DNA of 26,679 bases from an uncultured Bacteroidota bacterium (GCA_937920105.1 CALETH010000129.1:1-26679), one strand, 5' to 3'; shown: positions 1 through 7,279, counted from the stretch's first letter. The notes: generated by a model from the letters alone, not told the origin. Numbers and translations are program-made.

Positions 1-65
1 AAAATTTACTAATTATACATTAAAATAATCTATAATATTAATTATTATATTTTTACTTTCCGACA

Positions 66-103
66 CACCCCTCTCCTTCGCATCACCCAACGCTACAGAG
101 GGG
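66..103. repeat. CCCCTCT/AGAGGGG dispersed hairpin, copy 1
   Basis: CCCCTCT at 68-74 pairs with AGAGGGG at 97-103 around a 22-base loop. The right end, CGCTACAGAGGGG, is identical over 13 bases to a second copy at 3051-3090. Both copies lie just downstream of a minus-strand gene and next to a 7-mer tract. No T-run follows on the minus strand, so this looks like a dispersed palindromic element rather than an intrinsic terminator. Confidence 0.75.
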
Positions 104-120
104 ACGTTTTTTGCTTCTAC

Positions 121-155
121 ATTCTGACTACTAATTTCTGACTCCTGATTACTGA
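121..155. repeat. Five-unit heptamer tract, copy 1 (overlaps the pdhA stop codon)
   Basis: Plus-strand units are ATTCTGA, CTACTAA, TTTCTGA, CTCCTGA and TTACTGA, five 7-mers with no gap. The last unit contains the reverse complement of the pdhA TAA stop (149-151), so the tract begins inside the gene end. Similar 35-base tracts lie at 3014-3048 and 20162-20196. Confidence 0.7.
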
Positions 156-1174
156 TTCACATACACATACTTATCCAACAACTCCATTGAGGGTTGCGGA
201 CTTTGGTCTGCAAATTCTACGGATTCATTCACGATAGATTTTATTTGTTCTTCCATTGCATCAATATCAGATTGTTTAAAAATATTATGCTCTATAAGTT
301 CATTTCCAAATACAACGATTGGGTCAAGTTTTTTATATTCTTCTACTTCTTCTTTTGTTCTATAGGTTCCTGGGTCTGACATTGAATGTCCGCGATAACG
401 ATACGTGCGTGCTTCTAATAATGTTGGTGTAAAATTTTTTCTTGCTCGTGCGATTGCTTCACTCATCACTCTATACATTTCAAGAATATCCATTCCATCC
501 ACTGCCATTCTATCCATTTTGTAACCGGCAGCTTTATCATACAAATTATCTCCGGCAGAGGCACGTGTGATTGCTGTTCCCATTCCGTAGCGATTGTTTT
601 CTACAATAAAAATAACGGGAAGTTTCCACAACATTGCCATGTTGAGTGTTTCGTGAAATACTCCTTGATTGGTTGCGGCTTCTCCCATAAAACAAATTGT
701 TACAGAATCTTTGTCTTGATATTTTGTTGCGAAGGCACTTCCGGCAGCAAGTGCAACGTGTGCTCCAACAATTCCGTAACCGCCCATAAATCTTTTTTCT
801 ACATCGATAAAGTGCATGGAGCCGCCGAGACCTTGCACACAGCCGGTTCCTTTTCCGAAAAGTTCTGCCATTGCGGCTTTGGGTTCCATTCCGCGTGCGA
901 TGGCTTGTCCATGGTCGCGGTACGATGTGTAGATGTAATCATCTTCTCGCAATGCGGCGATTGCTCCAACTCCTGTTGCTTCTTGTCCGATGTAGAGATG
1001 ACAGAAGCCGCCGATTTTTCCTTTGCCGTATTCTTGTGCTGCTCGTTCTTCAAAGCGGCGGATGAGGAGCATTTTGTAATACATGTCTTTTAATTTTTCG
1101 GATGAAAGATTGAGTTCTTTCCAGCGTGGTTGTTTTTTTGCGGTTTCTTTTTTCATGGTTGCGGTTTGGGACAT
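149..1174 (-). CDS. pdhA: Pyruvate dehydrogenase-type E1 component, alpha subunit
   Basis: Thiamine-diphosphate-dependent E1 alpha, which with a beta subunit decarboxylates a 2-oxo acid (most likely pyruvate) and passes the acyl group to lipoyl-E2. At 341 residues it has the usual family length. Visible motifs are GLGGSMH (116-121 region), the thiamine-binding segment from G164 to NN193-194, and the YRYRGHSMSDPGTYR loop typical of pyruvate rather than branched-chain enzymes. The usual GDG at the start of the thiamine motif reads GEA (164-166). The ATG at 1174 has an AAGGAAA Shine-Dalgarno about seven bases upstream. No separate E1 beta is in the window, so the partner may lie just left of position 1. 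A MITE-like repeat separates this gene from the upstream one, so it is probably not part of the lpdA-leucine dehydrogenase operon. The E1 alpha family call is sure; pyruvate as substrate is inferred from motifs. Confidence 0.9.
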   Translation of the reverse strand: MSQTATMKKETAKKQPRWKELNLSSEKLKDMYYKMLLIRRFEERAAQEYGKGKIGGFCHLYIGQEATGVGAIAALREDDYIYTSYRDHGQAIARGMEPKAAMAELFGKGTGCVQGLGGSMHFIDVEKRFMGGYGIVGAHVALAAGSAFATKYQDKDSVTICFMGEAATNQGVFHETLNMAMLWKLPVIFIVENNRYGMGTAITRASAGDNLYDKAAGYKMDRMAVDGMDILEMYRVMSEAIARARKNFTPTLLEARTYRYRGHSMSDPGTYRTKEEVEEYKKLDPIVVFGNELIEHNIFKQSDIDAMEEQIKSIVNESVEFADQSPQPSMELLDKYVYVNQ

Positions 1175-1226
1175 TGAGTTTTCCTTACAATTTTTATTTG
1201 AAATTTCTTAACGATGATTTTGTTGA

Positions 1227-1329
1227 GATTGCTTCAGTCGTTCCGATAAATCGGAACTTCTTCGCAATGACAATTTATATTGACTTGGTACTGTCATTGC
1301 GAGTTCCAATTCTTTGGAACGAAGCAATC
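1227..1329. repeat. 103-base nested inverted repeat, MITE-like
   Basis: Terminal arms are GATTGCTTC (1227-1235) and GAAGCAATC (1321-1329). Inside are GCAATGACA (1264-1272) with TGTCATTGC (1292-1300), and two small palindromes: GTTCCGAT-AA-ATCGGAAC (1240-1257) and GTTCCAA-TTCT-TTGGAAC (1303-1320). The GATTGCTTC...GCAATGACA and TGTCATTGCGA...GAAGCAATC halves match a repeat type I recall from many unrelated bacterial genomes. No transposase is present, so it would be non-autonomous. It fills most of the 165-base gap upstream of pdhA. Confidence 0.8.
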
Positions 1330-1339
1330 GTAATATTTT

Positions 1340-1849
1340 TTACACAGATTTTTCTTTTGCTAAATCGGATTTTAATTTTTCTAATTCTAATTTAAGTTTT
1401 TCATCCATTGGTTTTTGAACGAGATAGAGCCAATTAAAATAAGCACGTACTGACATTATAATACCAATTAAAACCATCAAACAAGTAACAATAAATAAGG
1501 CTATTAATTCACAAAAATCTTGTTGAGATTTTTGTATTTTTAAATTCATTATATCATTTCTTACTTTAATTTCCCTACGTTTTAATTTAACTTGTTCTAT
1601 TTGATTTTTAACCTCACTATCATCAATACCTTTTTGTTTAAAATTTTCTGATGTTTCTTTCATATCTTCCGTTGAAAATTCCATTTCATTTATAAGATTT
1701 GCAATTTCAAGACTATTTTTATCTTGTTCTTCTCTAATTGTTTTATATTGAGTAATAAAAATAATTACTGTTGCTAAAATTATACTTAGCCCAGCAATAA
1801 AAAGAAATTTGTATAGATTATCTGTAGGAAGATTAGGAAGTGGTGTCAT
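1340..1849 (-). CDS. Hypothetical membrane protein: TM - coiled coil - TM - coiled coil
   Basis: I do not recognise a family for these 169 residues. A hydrophobic helix spans about 12-33. A long charged heptad-like helical region covers about 37-108, followed by a second hydrophobic helix at about 112-135 and a short Lys/Glu/Leu-rich coil at about 147-168. The two membrane helices would place both coiled-coil segments on defined sides of the inner membrane. The ATG at 1849 is the only good start. The gene is isolated by repeat-bearing gaps on both sides and looks more AT-rich than pdhA or lipA, which suggests a late arrival. Coding status is supported by length, coherent topology and lack of overlap with other genes; no function can be assigned. 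Confidence 0.7.
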   Translation of the reverse strand: MTPLPNLPTDNLYKFLFIAGLSIILATVIIFITQYKTIREEQDKNSLEIANLINEMEFSTEDMKETSENFKQKGIDDSEVKNQIEQVKLKRREIKVRNDIMNLKIQKSQQDFCELIALFIVTCLMVLIGIIMSVRAYFNWLYLVQKPMDEKLKLELEKLKSDLAKEKSV

Positions 1850-1889
1850 TCATTTTTTATCAATTTACATTATACAATTTTATTTTTTG

Positions 1890-1921
1890 TGGATTCTCGA
1901 TAAAAGCATTCGGGAATGACG
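1890..1921. repeat. GGATTCtCG...CGGGAATGAC dispersed repeat, degenerate copy
   Basis: TGGATTCTCG, a 10-base spacer, then TTCGGGAATGACG. It is a diverged copy of the element seen intact at 16067-16098 and 20033-20065. The left arm carries ATTCTCG where the intact copies have ATTCCCG. It lies in the 115-base gap between lipA and the hypothetical gene at 1340-1849. Confidence 0.65.
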
Positions 1922-1964
1922 TTGATTATTTTTCATCCTTCATCCCTCATCCTTCTGACTTTTC

Positions 1965-2840
1965 TCACACCTGCTCCGCCGCATGATACGAACTTCGCAC
2001 AAGCGGACCAGATTCTACATAACGAAATCCCATTTCTAATCCTCTTACTTTATACATTGCAAATTCATCTGGGTGGACAAAACGTGCAACTGGTAAATGT
2101 TCTTTTGTTGGCTGCAAATACTGTCCGAGTGTGAGAATATCACAACCGGCTGCGTGTAAATCACTCATCGTATCCAATACTTCGTCTGTGGTTTCTCCTA
2201 ATCCCAACATCACTCCGGATTTTGTAAGAAATCCGCGTTGCTTTGCTCTCTCCAATAATTCCAACGAACGATGGTAATGTGCTTGCGGTCGCACGGTGCG
2301 ATACAATCGTGGAACTGTTTCAGTATTGTGATTGAGTATATCGGGCTGTGCATCCAAAACAATATTGAGCGCTTCTTCGCTTCCTTGAAAATCAGGAATG
2401 AGTACTTCTATTCTGCATGTTGAAGTGCGTTTGCGGATTTCAAATATGGTGTTGGCAAAAATATGTGCACCACCATCAAATAATTCATCACGGTTTACGG
2501 AGGTGATTACAGCGTGACGGAGTTGCATTGCTTCTACGGCTTCGGCAACGCGTCGTGGTTCGTCTTCATCAACAATGTGCATTTTTCCAGTTTTGACTGC
2601 ACAAAATCCGCAACTGCGTGTACACGTATCTCCCAAAATCATAAATGTTGCTGTTCCGGAATTCCAACACTCTCCCATGTTGGGACATCGGGCTTCTTCG
2701 CACACAGTGTGGAGTTTTTGTTGGTTCATTATGCTTCGTAGTTTTGCATAATTTTCTCCACCCGGTACTTTGGCTTTGAGCCATTCTGGTTTTCGTAGTT
2801 TGGGTTCTTCTATTATTGGTATTTCTTGGATGATTTGCAT
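1965..2840 (-). CDS. lipA: Lipoyl synthase (radical SAM)
   Basis: Inserts two sulfurs into protein-bound octanoyl groups to make lipoyl cofactor, completing the work of LipB at 9383-10054. The auxiliary 4Fe-4S ligands C47, C52 and C58 (CEEARCPNMGEC) are present. So is the radical-SAM triad C73, C77 and C80 (CTRSCGFC), and the C-terminal RSSY (282-285) whose serine binds the auxiliary cluster. At 291 residues it has family length and all hallmark residues, so it should be active. It starts at the ATG at 2840 with no clear Shine-Dalgarno. It lies 256 bases downstream of leucine dehydrogenase across a repeat-rich gap, so it may have its own promoter, but its product serves the E2 encoded at 4190-5482 and other lipoyl enzymes. 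Confidence 0.97.
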   Translation of the reverse strand: MQIIQEIPIIEEPKLRKPEWLKAKVPGGENYAKLRSIMNQQKLHTVCEEARCPNMGECWNSGTATFMILGDTCTRSCGFCAVKTGKMHIVDEDEPRRVAEAVEAMQLRHAVITSVNRDELFDGGAHIFANTIFEIRKRTSTCRIEVLIPDFQGSEEALNIVLDAQPDILNHNTETVPRLYRTVRPQAHYHRSLELLERAKQRGFLTKSGVMLGLGETTDEVLDTMSDLHAAGCDILTLGQYLQPTKEHLPVARFVHPDEFAMYKVRGLEMGFRYVESGPLVRSSYHAAEQV

Positions 2841-2850
2841 AATTGTTTAG

Positions 2851-2911
2851 CCACAGATTTCACTGATTGACACAGATTGTTTTATTTTTTTTCTCACGCA
2901 AAGCCGCAAAG
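2851..2911. repeat. Relics of CACAGATT-type and CGCAAAG-type dispersed repeats
   Basis: CCACAGATTTCACTGATTG and CACAGATTG at 2851-2879 are followed by CTCACGCAAAGCCGCAAAG at 2893-2911. Both resemble short non-coding repeats I recall from many bacterial genomes (forms of CACAGATTTCACAGATT and of CTTTGCGTCTTTGCGTGAG). They sit directly upstream of lipA. Confidence 0.55.
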
Positions 2912-2967
2912 TATTTTTATCTATAAGATTTCAGAATAGATTTTGAAATATAGAACACAGATTTTTT

Positions 2968-2984
2968 ATCCGCCACAGGCGGAT
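2968..2984. repeat. Short palindrome ATCCGCC-ACA-GGCGGAT
   Basis: Perfect 7-base arms with a 3-base loop in an otherwise AT-rich gap. A T-run precedes it on the plus strand (2962-2967), so the minus-strand copy is not followed by T residues. It could stabilise the leucine dehydrogenase mRNA 3' end or be a small mobile palindrome. Confidence 0.6.
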
Positions 2985-3013
2985 TGTTATGATGTTCGCT
3001 GAAAAAAATCTCT

Positions 3014-3048
3014 TTACTATATTCTAACTTCTTAATTCTTACTTTTCA
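3014..3048. repeat. Five-unit heptamer tract, copy 2
   Basis: Plus-strand units are TTACTAT, ATTCTAA, CTTCTTA, ATTCTTA and CTTTTCA. It directly abuts the CCCCTCT/AGAGGGG hairpin and shares ATTCTAACTTCT with the tract after smc (20162-20196). Confidence 0.65.
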
Positions 3049-3050
3049 GG

Positions 3051-3090
3051 CACCCCTCTCTCCATTACACAATCCATCGCTACAGAGGGG
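3051..3090. repeat. CCCCTCT/AGAGGGG dispersed hairpin, copy 2
   Basis: CCCCTCT (3053-3059) pairs with AGAGGGG (3084-3090). The CACCCCTCTC left end and CGCTACAGAGGGG right end match the copy at 66-103, while the loops differ. It begins seven bases after the leucine dehydrogenase stop codon on the minus strand. No T-run follows. Confidence 0.75.
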
Positions 3091-3096
3091 AATTAA

Positions 3097-4173
3097 TTAT
3101 TTTCCTTCTTTTGCATTTTTCAATCTTTCTTCTGCAATTTTTTTGGCGGCAGCATCTGTGGTAATTTTTTCTTTTTCTGCTCGCTCAAAAATATCTAAGG
3201 TTACTTTATAAATATGTTCGGTTTGTTCCATTGCTTTTTTGCGGTCATATCCTACAAGTTCAGAATAGACATTAATAACTCCACCAGCGTTAATGAGAAA
3301 ATCCGGTGCGTAGAGAATTCCTTTTTCTACTAACATACGTCCGTGCTGCTCTTCTCTTGCTAGTTGATTGTTTGCTCCGCCGGCAACAATTGAACAACGA
3401 AGTTTTGGGATTGTTTCATCATTAAGAATTGCACCTAATGCACAAGGTGAAAAAATATCAGCATCGGTTTCGTAAATTTTTTCCGGAGCAATTGCAGTGA
3501 TATTATATTTTTTTACTACGTTGTTAAGATTTTCTGTGTTAATATCTGTGCCGTACACTACTGCACCTTCTTTTATAAGATTACCAACAAGATATTCTCC
3601 AACATGTCCAAGTCCTTGCACAGCAATTTTTTTTCCTTTGAGTGAATCATTTCCCCATTTTTTCTTGGCAGCGGCTTTCATTCCCATATATACACCATAC
3701 GCTGTAACGGGAGAAGGGTCTCCACTTCCTCCCATACTTTCCGGAAGTCCGGCAACGTGTTTTGTTTCTTTTCGCACATATTCCATATCTTTCGTGGAAG
3801 TTCCAACATCTTCTGCGGTAATATATTTTCCGTTGAGTGAATTAACAAACTTTCCATATCGGCGGAAGAGTGCTTCGGTTTTATCTTTTTTGGAATCTCC
3901 GATTATAATTGCTTTTCCACCACCGAGTTTTAAACCAGCAACGGCAGATTTAAATGTCATTCCGCGAGAAAGGCGAAGCACATCGCGTACGGCGTCTGCT
4001 TCGGAATTATATTGCCACATACGTGTTCCTCCAAGAGATGGACCAAGTGTGGTATTGTGAATAGCAATGATGGCTTTTAATCCTGTCTCTTTATCGTAAC
4101 AGAACACTACTTGTTCGTGTCCGCCTTCTTGCATCATTTCAAAAAGGGAATATGCGTTTTTATTTTCTGACAT
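3097..4173 (-). CDS. ldh: Leucine dehydrogenase (Glu/Leu/Phe/Val dehydrogenase family)
   Basis: NAD-dependent oxidative deamination of Leu, Ile and Val to 2-oxo acids and ammonia, reversible. The 358 residues match the family. GPSLGGTRMW (44-53) and MTFKSAVAGLKLGGGKAII (72-90) carry the two lysines (K75, K87) equivalent to the substrate and catalytic lysines of characterised leucine dehydrogenases. The Rossmann motif GLGHVG is at 187-192 with D210 at the end of the second strand, favouring NAD over NADP. The gene starts 16 bases after E2, so it looks co-transcribed with the branched-chain dehydrogenase genes and supplies their substrates. A weak AAAGGA lies about 13 bases before the ATG. Valine or phenylalanine dehydrogenase cannot be ruled out from sequence alone, but the context favours branched-chain substrates. 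Confidence 0.9.
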   Translation of the reverse strand: MSENKNAYSLFEMMQEGGHEQVVFCYDKETGLKAIIAIHNTTLGPSLGGTRMWQYNSEADAVRDVLRLSRGMTFKSAVAGLKLGGGKAIIIGDSKKDKTEALFRRYGKFVNSLNGKYITAEDVGTSTKDMEYVRKETKHVAGLPESMGGSGDPSPVTAYGVYMGMKAAAKKKWGNDSLKGKKIAVQGLGHVGEYLVGNLIKEGAVVYGTDINTENLNNVVKKYNITAIAPEKIYETDADIFSPCALGAILNDETIPKLRCSIVAGGANNQLAREEQHGRMLVEKGILYAPDFLINAGGVINVYSELVGYDRKKAMEQTEHIYKVTLDIFERAEKEKITTDAAAKKIAEERLKNAKEGK

Positions 4174-4189
4174 AAATTTATTTTTTCCT

Positions 4190-5482
4190 TTATATAGATT
4201 GGTTCACATCAAATTTTTCTAAATATTCTGCAACACGTTCTAAATACATTCCGCCTAACATTCCATCAATAACGCGATGGTCGTACGACATTGAAAGATA
4301 TACCATCGAACGAATCGCGATTGCATCATCAATAACAACTGGACGTTTTTGAATTGCTCCAATTCCCAGTATTGCTACTTGCGGTTGATTGATGATTGGA
4401 AATCCGTAGAGATTACCAACATTTCCTGGATTGGTAATGGTGAATGTTCCACCAGCAACTTCATCAGGGAGAAGTTTTTTGATGCGGGCACGATTTGCTA
4501 AATCATTCATAGATTGTGCAAATCCAACAAGATTTTTTGAATCTGCTCCTTTAATCACCGGAACAATCAATCCATTATTATCCAAAGCAACAGCAACTCC
4601 AACATTAATATCTTTTCGAAGAATAATATTTTCTCCTTCAACAGATGCATTGAGCATTGGAAAATCTTTGAGTGCTTTTACTGCTGCATCAATAAAAAAT
4701 GGTGTGAAGGTGAGTTTGTAACCTTCGCGTTTTTCAAAAGCGTTTTTGTGTTTTTCACGATAGGCAACAATTTTTGTAACATCGGCTTCTGTTACAGAAC
4801 CAACGTGTGCTGAGGTGTGAATGCTGCGTACCATGTGTTCTGCGATGGCTTTTCGCATGGTATCCATTTTAATGATTTCCACACGTCCGCTGGGAACAAC
4901 TGTTGGTAACGGTTTTCTTTGTTCAATGGGATATGTCATTGAATAATTTTGCGTAGAAACTTTTCCACCTTTTTTCTTTTCTACATATTCTAAAATATCT
5001 TTTTTGGTAACACGATTACTTGCTCCTGTTCCTTGAATGGTTTCCAATTCATTCATGGAAACTCCTTCCGTGCGAGCAATATTCATGACTAAAGGAGAAT
5101 AAAATTTATCGGATTGTGGTTCTGTTATGGATTGAGAAACAACTGGAGTTTGTTTTGGAGTTTCAACTGGTTTTATTTCTTCTTTCGGTGCTTCTTCTTT
5201 TTTTGCTGGTTGCTGAGTTGGTGTAGATACAGCTGCACTTGCATCTGTTTGCACTTTTGCAATCACCGTATGTACGGCAACTGTTTTTTGTTCCGGAAAT
5301 AAAAGTTCAGCAATTATCCCTGCAACGGGTGATGGAATTTCGGAATCGACTTTATCGGTACTGATTTCCAAGAGTGTTTCATCTTTAGCAATTTTATCAC
5401 CAACTTTTTTGTACCATTTGGTAATTGTTCCTTCTGCAATACTTTCGCCCATTTGGGGCATAACAACATCGACAAGTGCCAT
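4190..5482 (-). CDS. bkdB: Dihydrolipoamide acyltransferase (E2), branched-chain 2-oxo acid dehydrogenase type
   Basis: Core of the 2-oxo acid dehydrogenase complex: it takes the acyl group from E1 and hands it to CoA. The lipoyl domain covers about 2-78 with lipoylated K44 in STDKVDSE. An Ala/Pro/Lys/Glu linker runs about 81-125, and the peripheral subunit-binding domain about 127-165. The catalytic domain, about 195-430, ends with the acyltransferase motif DHRVIDG (H402, D406). One lipoyl domain and 430 residues are typical of branched-chain or 2-oxoglutarate E2s. Leucine dehydrogenase follows and the E1 fusion lies upstream in the same operon, so branched-chain substrates are favoured; 2-oxoglutarate or pyruvate remain possible. 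It starts at 5482, 41 bases after the DUF5615 gene. LipB and LipA encoded nearby would modify K44. Confidence 0.92.
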   Translation of the reverse strand: MALVDVVMPQMGESIAEGTITKWYKKVGDKIAKDETLLEISTDKVDSEIPSPVAGIIAELLFPEQKTVAVHTVIAKVQTDASAAVSTPTQQPAKKEEAPKEEIKPVETPKQTPVVSQSITEPQSDKFYSPLVMNIARTEGVSMNELETIQGTGASNRVTKKDILEYVEKKKGGKVSTQNYSMTYPIEQRKPLPTVVPSGRVEIIKMDTMRKAIAEHMVRSIHTSAHVGSVTEADVTKIVAYREKHKNAFEKREGYKLTFTPFFIDAAVKALKDFPMLNASVEGENIILRKDINVGVAVALDNNGLIVPVIKGADSKNLVGFAQSMNDLANRARIKKLLPDEVAGGTFTITNPGNVGNLYGFPIINQPQVAILGIGAIQKRPVVIDDAIAIRSMVYLSMSYDHRVIDGMLGGMYLERVAEYLEKFDVNQSI

Positions 5483-5523
5483 AATTTTCTCTTAAATTTA
5501 GATGTGAATAAATATTGTATTTT

Positions 5524-5871
5524 CTATATTGGTAAAAATATTATTTGATTTTGCATTTCGTCAACAGAAACCACAGATGCAATAGTTTCTATATCTTTTA
5601 TACATTTTCCTATAGATATTTTTAGTGGATGTGCATAAATCAATCCGCTAAAATTTTTTCCTGTTTTATAAAAATCTGTAACGATGGATAATAAATCTGT
5701 ATCAAAACTTACTAACACTCTTTCTTTTTCTGTTGCACGTTGTAGCAAACTTTTATCATCTAATAATGTTGTATTATCCTCTTGTGCCGTAAGAATATTT
5801 ATTGATTTTAAACGTAAAGCGTTAGTGATAGAACGAGGAATATGAACATCCATATAAAAAGATAACTTCAT
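5524..5871 (-). CDS. DUF5615 PIN-like protein (putative toxin-type nuclease)
   Basis: 115 residues matching the DUF5615 family of PIN-like proteins. The signature start FYMDVHIPRSITNALR (5-20) carries acidic D8. ILTAQED (26-32), LLDDKSLLQRA (37-46) and SFDTDLL (55-61, D57 and D59) follow, supplying the acidic residues of a PIN-type metal site. Such proteins commonly occur downstream of DUF433 genes, exactly as here: six bases separate it from the DUF433 gene. A toxin-antitoxin role is proposed for the pair by family context; nuclease activity is not proven by sequence. It sits inside the dehydrogenase operon between E1 and E2, an odd position for such a module. Confidence 0.82.
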   Translation of the reverse strand: MKLSFYMDVHIPRSITNALRLKSINILTAQEDNTTLLDDKSLLQRATEKERVLVSFDTDLLSIVTDFYKTGKNFSGLIYAHPLKISIGKCIKDIETIASVVSVDEMQNQIIFLPI

Positions 5872-5877
5872 TATCTT

Positions 5878-6168
5878 TTAAAAATTTATTTTTTTAATAA
5901 CTGAAGATTGATATTGATTTTTTAAATTTTCTATATTTTGCATTTCTTTTTCTATTTGAATATTCATCGCTTCTTTATTATCCCAATAATATGCTAATGC
6001 AGAATAAATTTCTGATAGTGATAAGTATGGATGTTGAAAATGAATTTCTTCTGCACTCCAACCGTACGCTTGGTGTTCAACAATAATCTCACTGACTTTT
6101 GTTGTTTTCCCCTCTACGTAAGCAATGCCTTCTTTATATTCAATATGTTGATAAAGTGTTTGTATCAT
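5878..6168 (-). CDS. DUF433 protein (putative antitoxin partner)
   Basis: 96 residues. The centre follows the DUF433 pattern: a short strand with VEGKTTKVSEIIVEH (18-32), then GWSAEEIHFQHPYLSLSEI (36-54) and a YSALAYYWDN helix (55-64). This is a small winged or helix-turn-helix-like fold often paired with DUF5615. It starts two bases after the hemoglobin stop (TAA-CA-ATG), so it is translationally linked to the genes upstream. A charged C-terminal helix follows, about residues 65-90. It may neutralise the downstream PIN-like protein and could bind DNA at its own promoter, but no separate promoter is visible. Confidence 0.8.
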   Translation of the reverse strand: MIQTLYQHIEYKEGIAYVEGKTTKVSEIIVEHQAYGWSAEEIHFQHPYLSLSEIYSALAYYWDNKEAMNIQIEKEMQNIENLKNQYQSSVIKKINF

Positions 6169-6170
6169 TG

Positions 6171-6548
6171 TTATTTCTCAATTTGAATTCCACCATTTAA
6201 ACGGATATATAATGTTTGTCCGATTTGTGTGGATTTCTGTTTTGCAATTTCTGTATTTTCTCCAACAAAAAGTTCATCTAATGTTTGATGAAAAAGAAAA
6301 AGCCATTTTCCAAAGTGATATTGTTGTAACGGTGTTTTTTGATGAACGTTCCAATGTGGTATAAATGCGTTGCGTCCATACGTTCCTCGTCCAAATAACA
6401 CAGCATCCCAAAAATCATACATGATTGGTAAATGCTTTTCCCAATCTACATGAGAAAATATTGGTGAGAGTAATTCATCATTTTTTATTTTTTCATAAAA
6501 TGTGTTAACTAATAATTGAATATCTTCTCTTGTGGATAAATCTTTCAT
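6171..6548 (-). CDS. Group III truncated hemoglobin
   Basis: 125-residue globin of the truncated group III type (COG2346), a small heme protein that binds O2 or NO; related proteins are linked to microaerobic growth or nitrosative stress. The helical pattern fits: N-terminal VNTFYEKIKNDELLSPIF (14-31), YDFWDAVLFGRGTYG (44-58), then PHWNVH (64-69) with H69 as the likely proximal heme ligand. HFGKWLFLFHQTLDELF (78-94) carries the conserved tryptophan of group III. Its ATG overlaps the stop of the YoaK-like gene (ATGA), and DUF433 starts two bases after its end, so it is expressed with them. Its role in a branched-chain dehydrogenase operon is unclear; it may protect oxidant-sensitive lipoyl or thiamine enzymes, but that is speculation. 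Confidence 0.9.
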   Translation of the reverse strand: MKDLSTREDIQLLVNTFYEKIKNDELLSPIFSHVDWEKHLPIMYDFWDAVLFGRGTYGRNAFIPHWNVHQKTPLQQYHFGKWLFLFHQTLDELFVGENTEIAKQKSTQIGQTLYIRLNGGIQIEK

Positions 6549-7276
6549 TCTACATTCATCTTTTTGATAAATCTCACCGAACGCAAAATATAGGTTTTAG
6601 AATAATCAAACATTACTATAAAAAACAGTACTATTATAGGAATATAGAAAAAATGAATATTGAGACGATTACTATATATTCCTGCGATAATTCCTCCACA
6701 CAAAAATGAAATAACAATTGCTGCAGATAACAGCATTTTCTTTTGTAAATGTTTTTTATGTTCTTTGTTAAATAAGATTTCTCCAAATGCCAAACCAAAA
6801 TCAGTAATCATTCCTGTTAAATGAGTTGTGCGAACAACATTTCCACTCACCACTGAAACAATCCCATTTTGCAATCCCATAGAAAAAAATAAAAGAAAGA
6901 TTCTAAAATCTATATCTTGGTATCGAGGTAATTTTTCATACAAAAAAATTAATACTAAAAAACAAACCATCTCTATTATAATGGGAAATATGTAAGAAAT
7001 TTTTGGTGAAAATTTATTTAATCCATTTACACAAATTGATGCAAAAAAAGAGCCGGACAAAAAAGTAAGAATCCAAATAAAAACTTTAATAACATTAATT
7101 GTATTTTTTGTTGTGATTGCAACAGCAAGTTCACCAAAATGTCCGGTAATATTCGTAGTAAAAACATATAATAACAACAAACCTGCAACATTTACCATTC
7201 CTGCAACAAAAGCAAAAAAAACTGCTAATAAAAAATTATGACGAAATGTTCTTTTGATTCCAGTGTGTTGGAGCAT
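6545..7276 (-). CDS. YoaK/DUF1275-family inner membrane protein
   Basis: 243 residues with six or seven hydrophobic helices. The family pattern AGMVNVAGLLLLYVFTTNITG (25-45) corresponds to the usual GxxDAxxxL...TGN. The internal MGLQNGIVSVVSGNVVRTTH followed by LTGMITDFG (about 132-160) is also characteristic of DUF1275. Function is unknown for the family, though a transporter-like role is often suggested. The gene begins three bases after the E1 stop and overlaps the hemoglobin gene by four bases, so it is embedded in the operon. The C-terminal residues after about 225 are basic and probably cytoplasmic. Confidence 0.85.
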   Translation of the reverse strand: MLQHTGIKRTFRHNFLLAVFFAFVAGMVNVAGLLLLYVFTTNITGHFGELAVAITTKNTINVIKVFIWILTFLSGSFFASICVNGLNKFSPKISYIFPIIIEMVCFLVLIFLYEKLPRYQDIDFRIFLLFFSMGLQNGIVSVVSGNVVRTTHLTGMITDFGLAFGEILFNKEHKKHLQKKMLLSAAIVISFLCGGIIAGIYSNRLNIHFFYIPIIVLFFIVMFDYSKTYILRSVRFIKKMNVE

Positions 7277-7279
7277 TTT

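Noticed and set aside
653..1093. 146-codon open frame opposite pdhA
   Set aside because: Cys/Ser/Phe-rich shadow of a conserved gene.
3051..3090. Reading the AGAGGGG hairpins as intrinsic terminators
   Set aside because: The loop is long and no T-run follows on the minus strand in either copy.
3497..4060. 187-codon open frame on the plus strand opposite leucine dehydrogenase
   Set aside because: It is a shadow of a strongly conserved gene; its Ser/Pro/Phe-rich composition reflects the complementary codons and no domain is visible.
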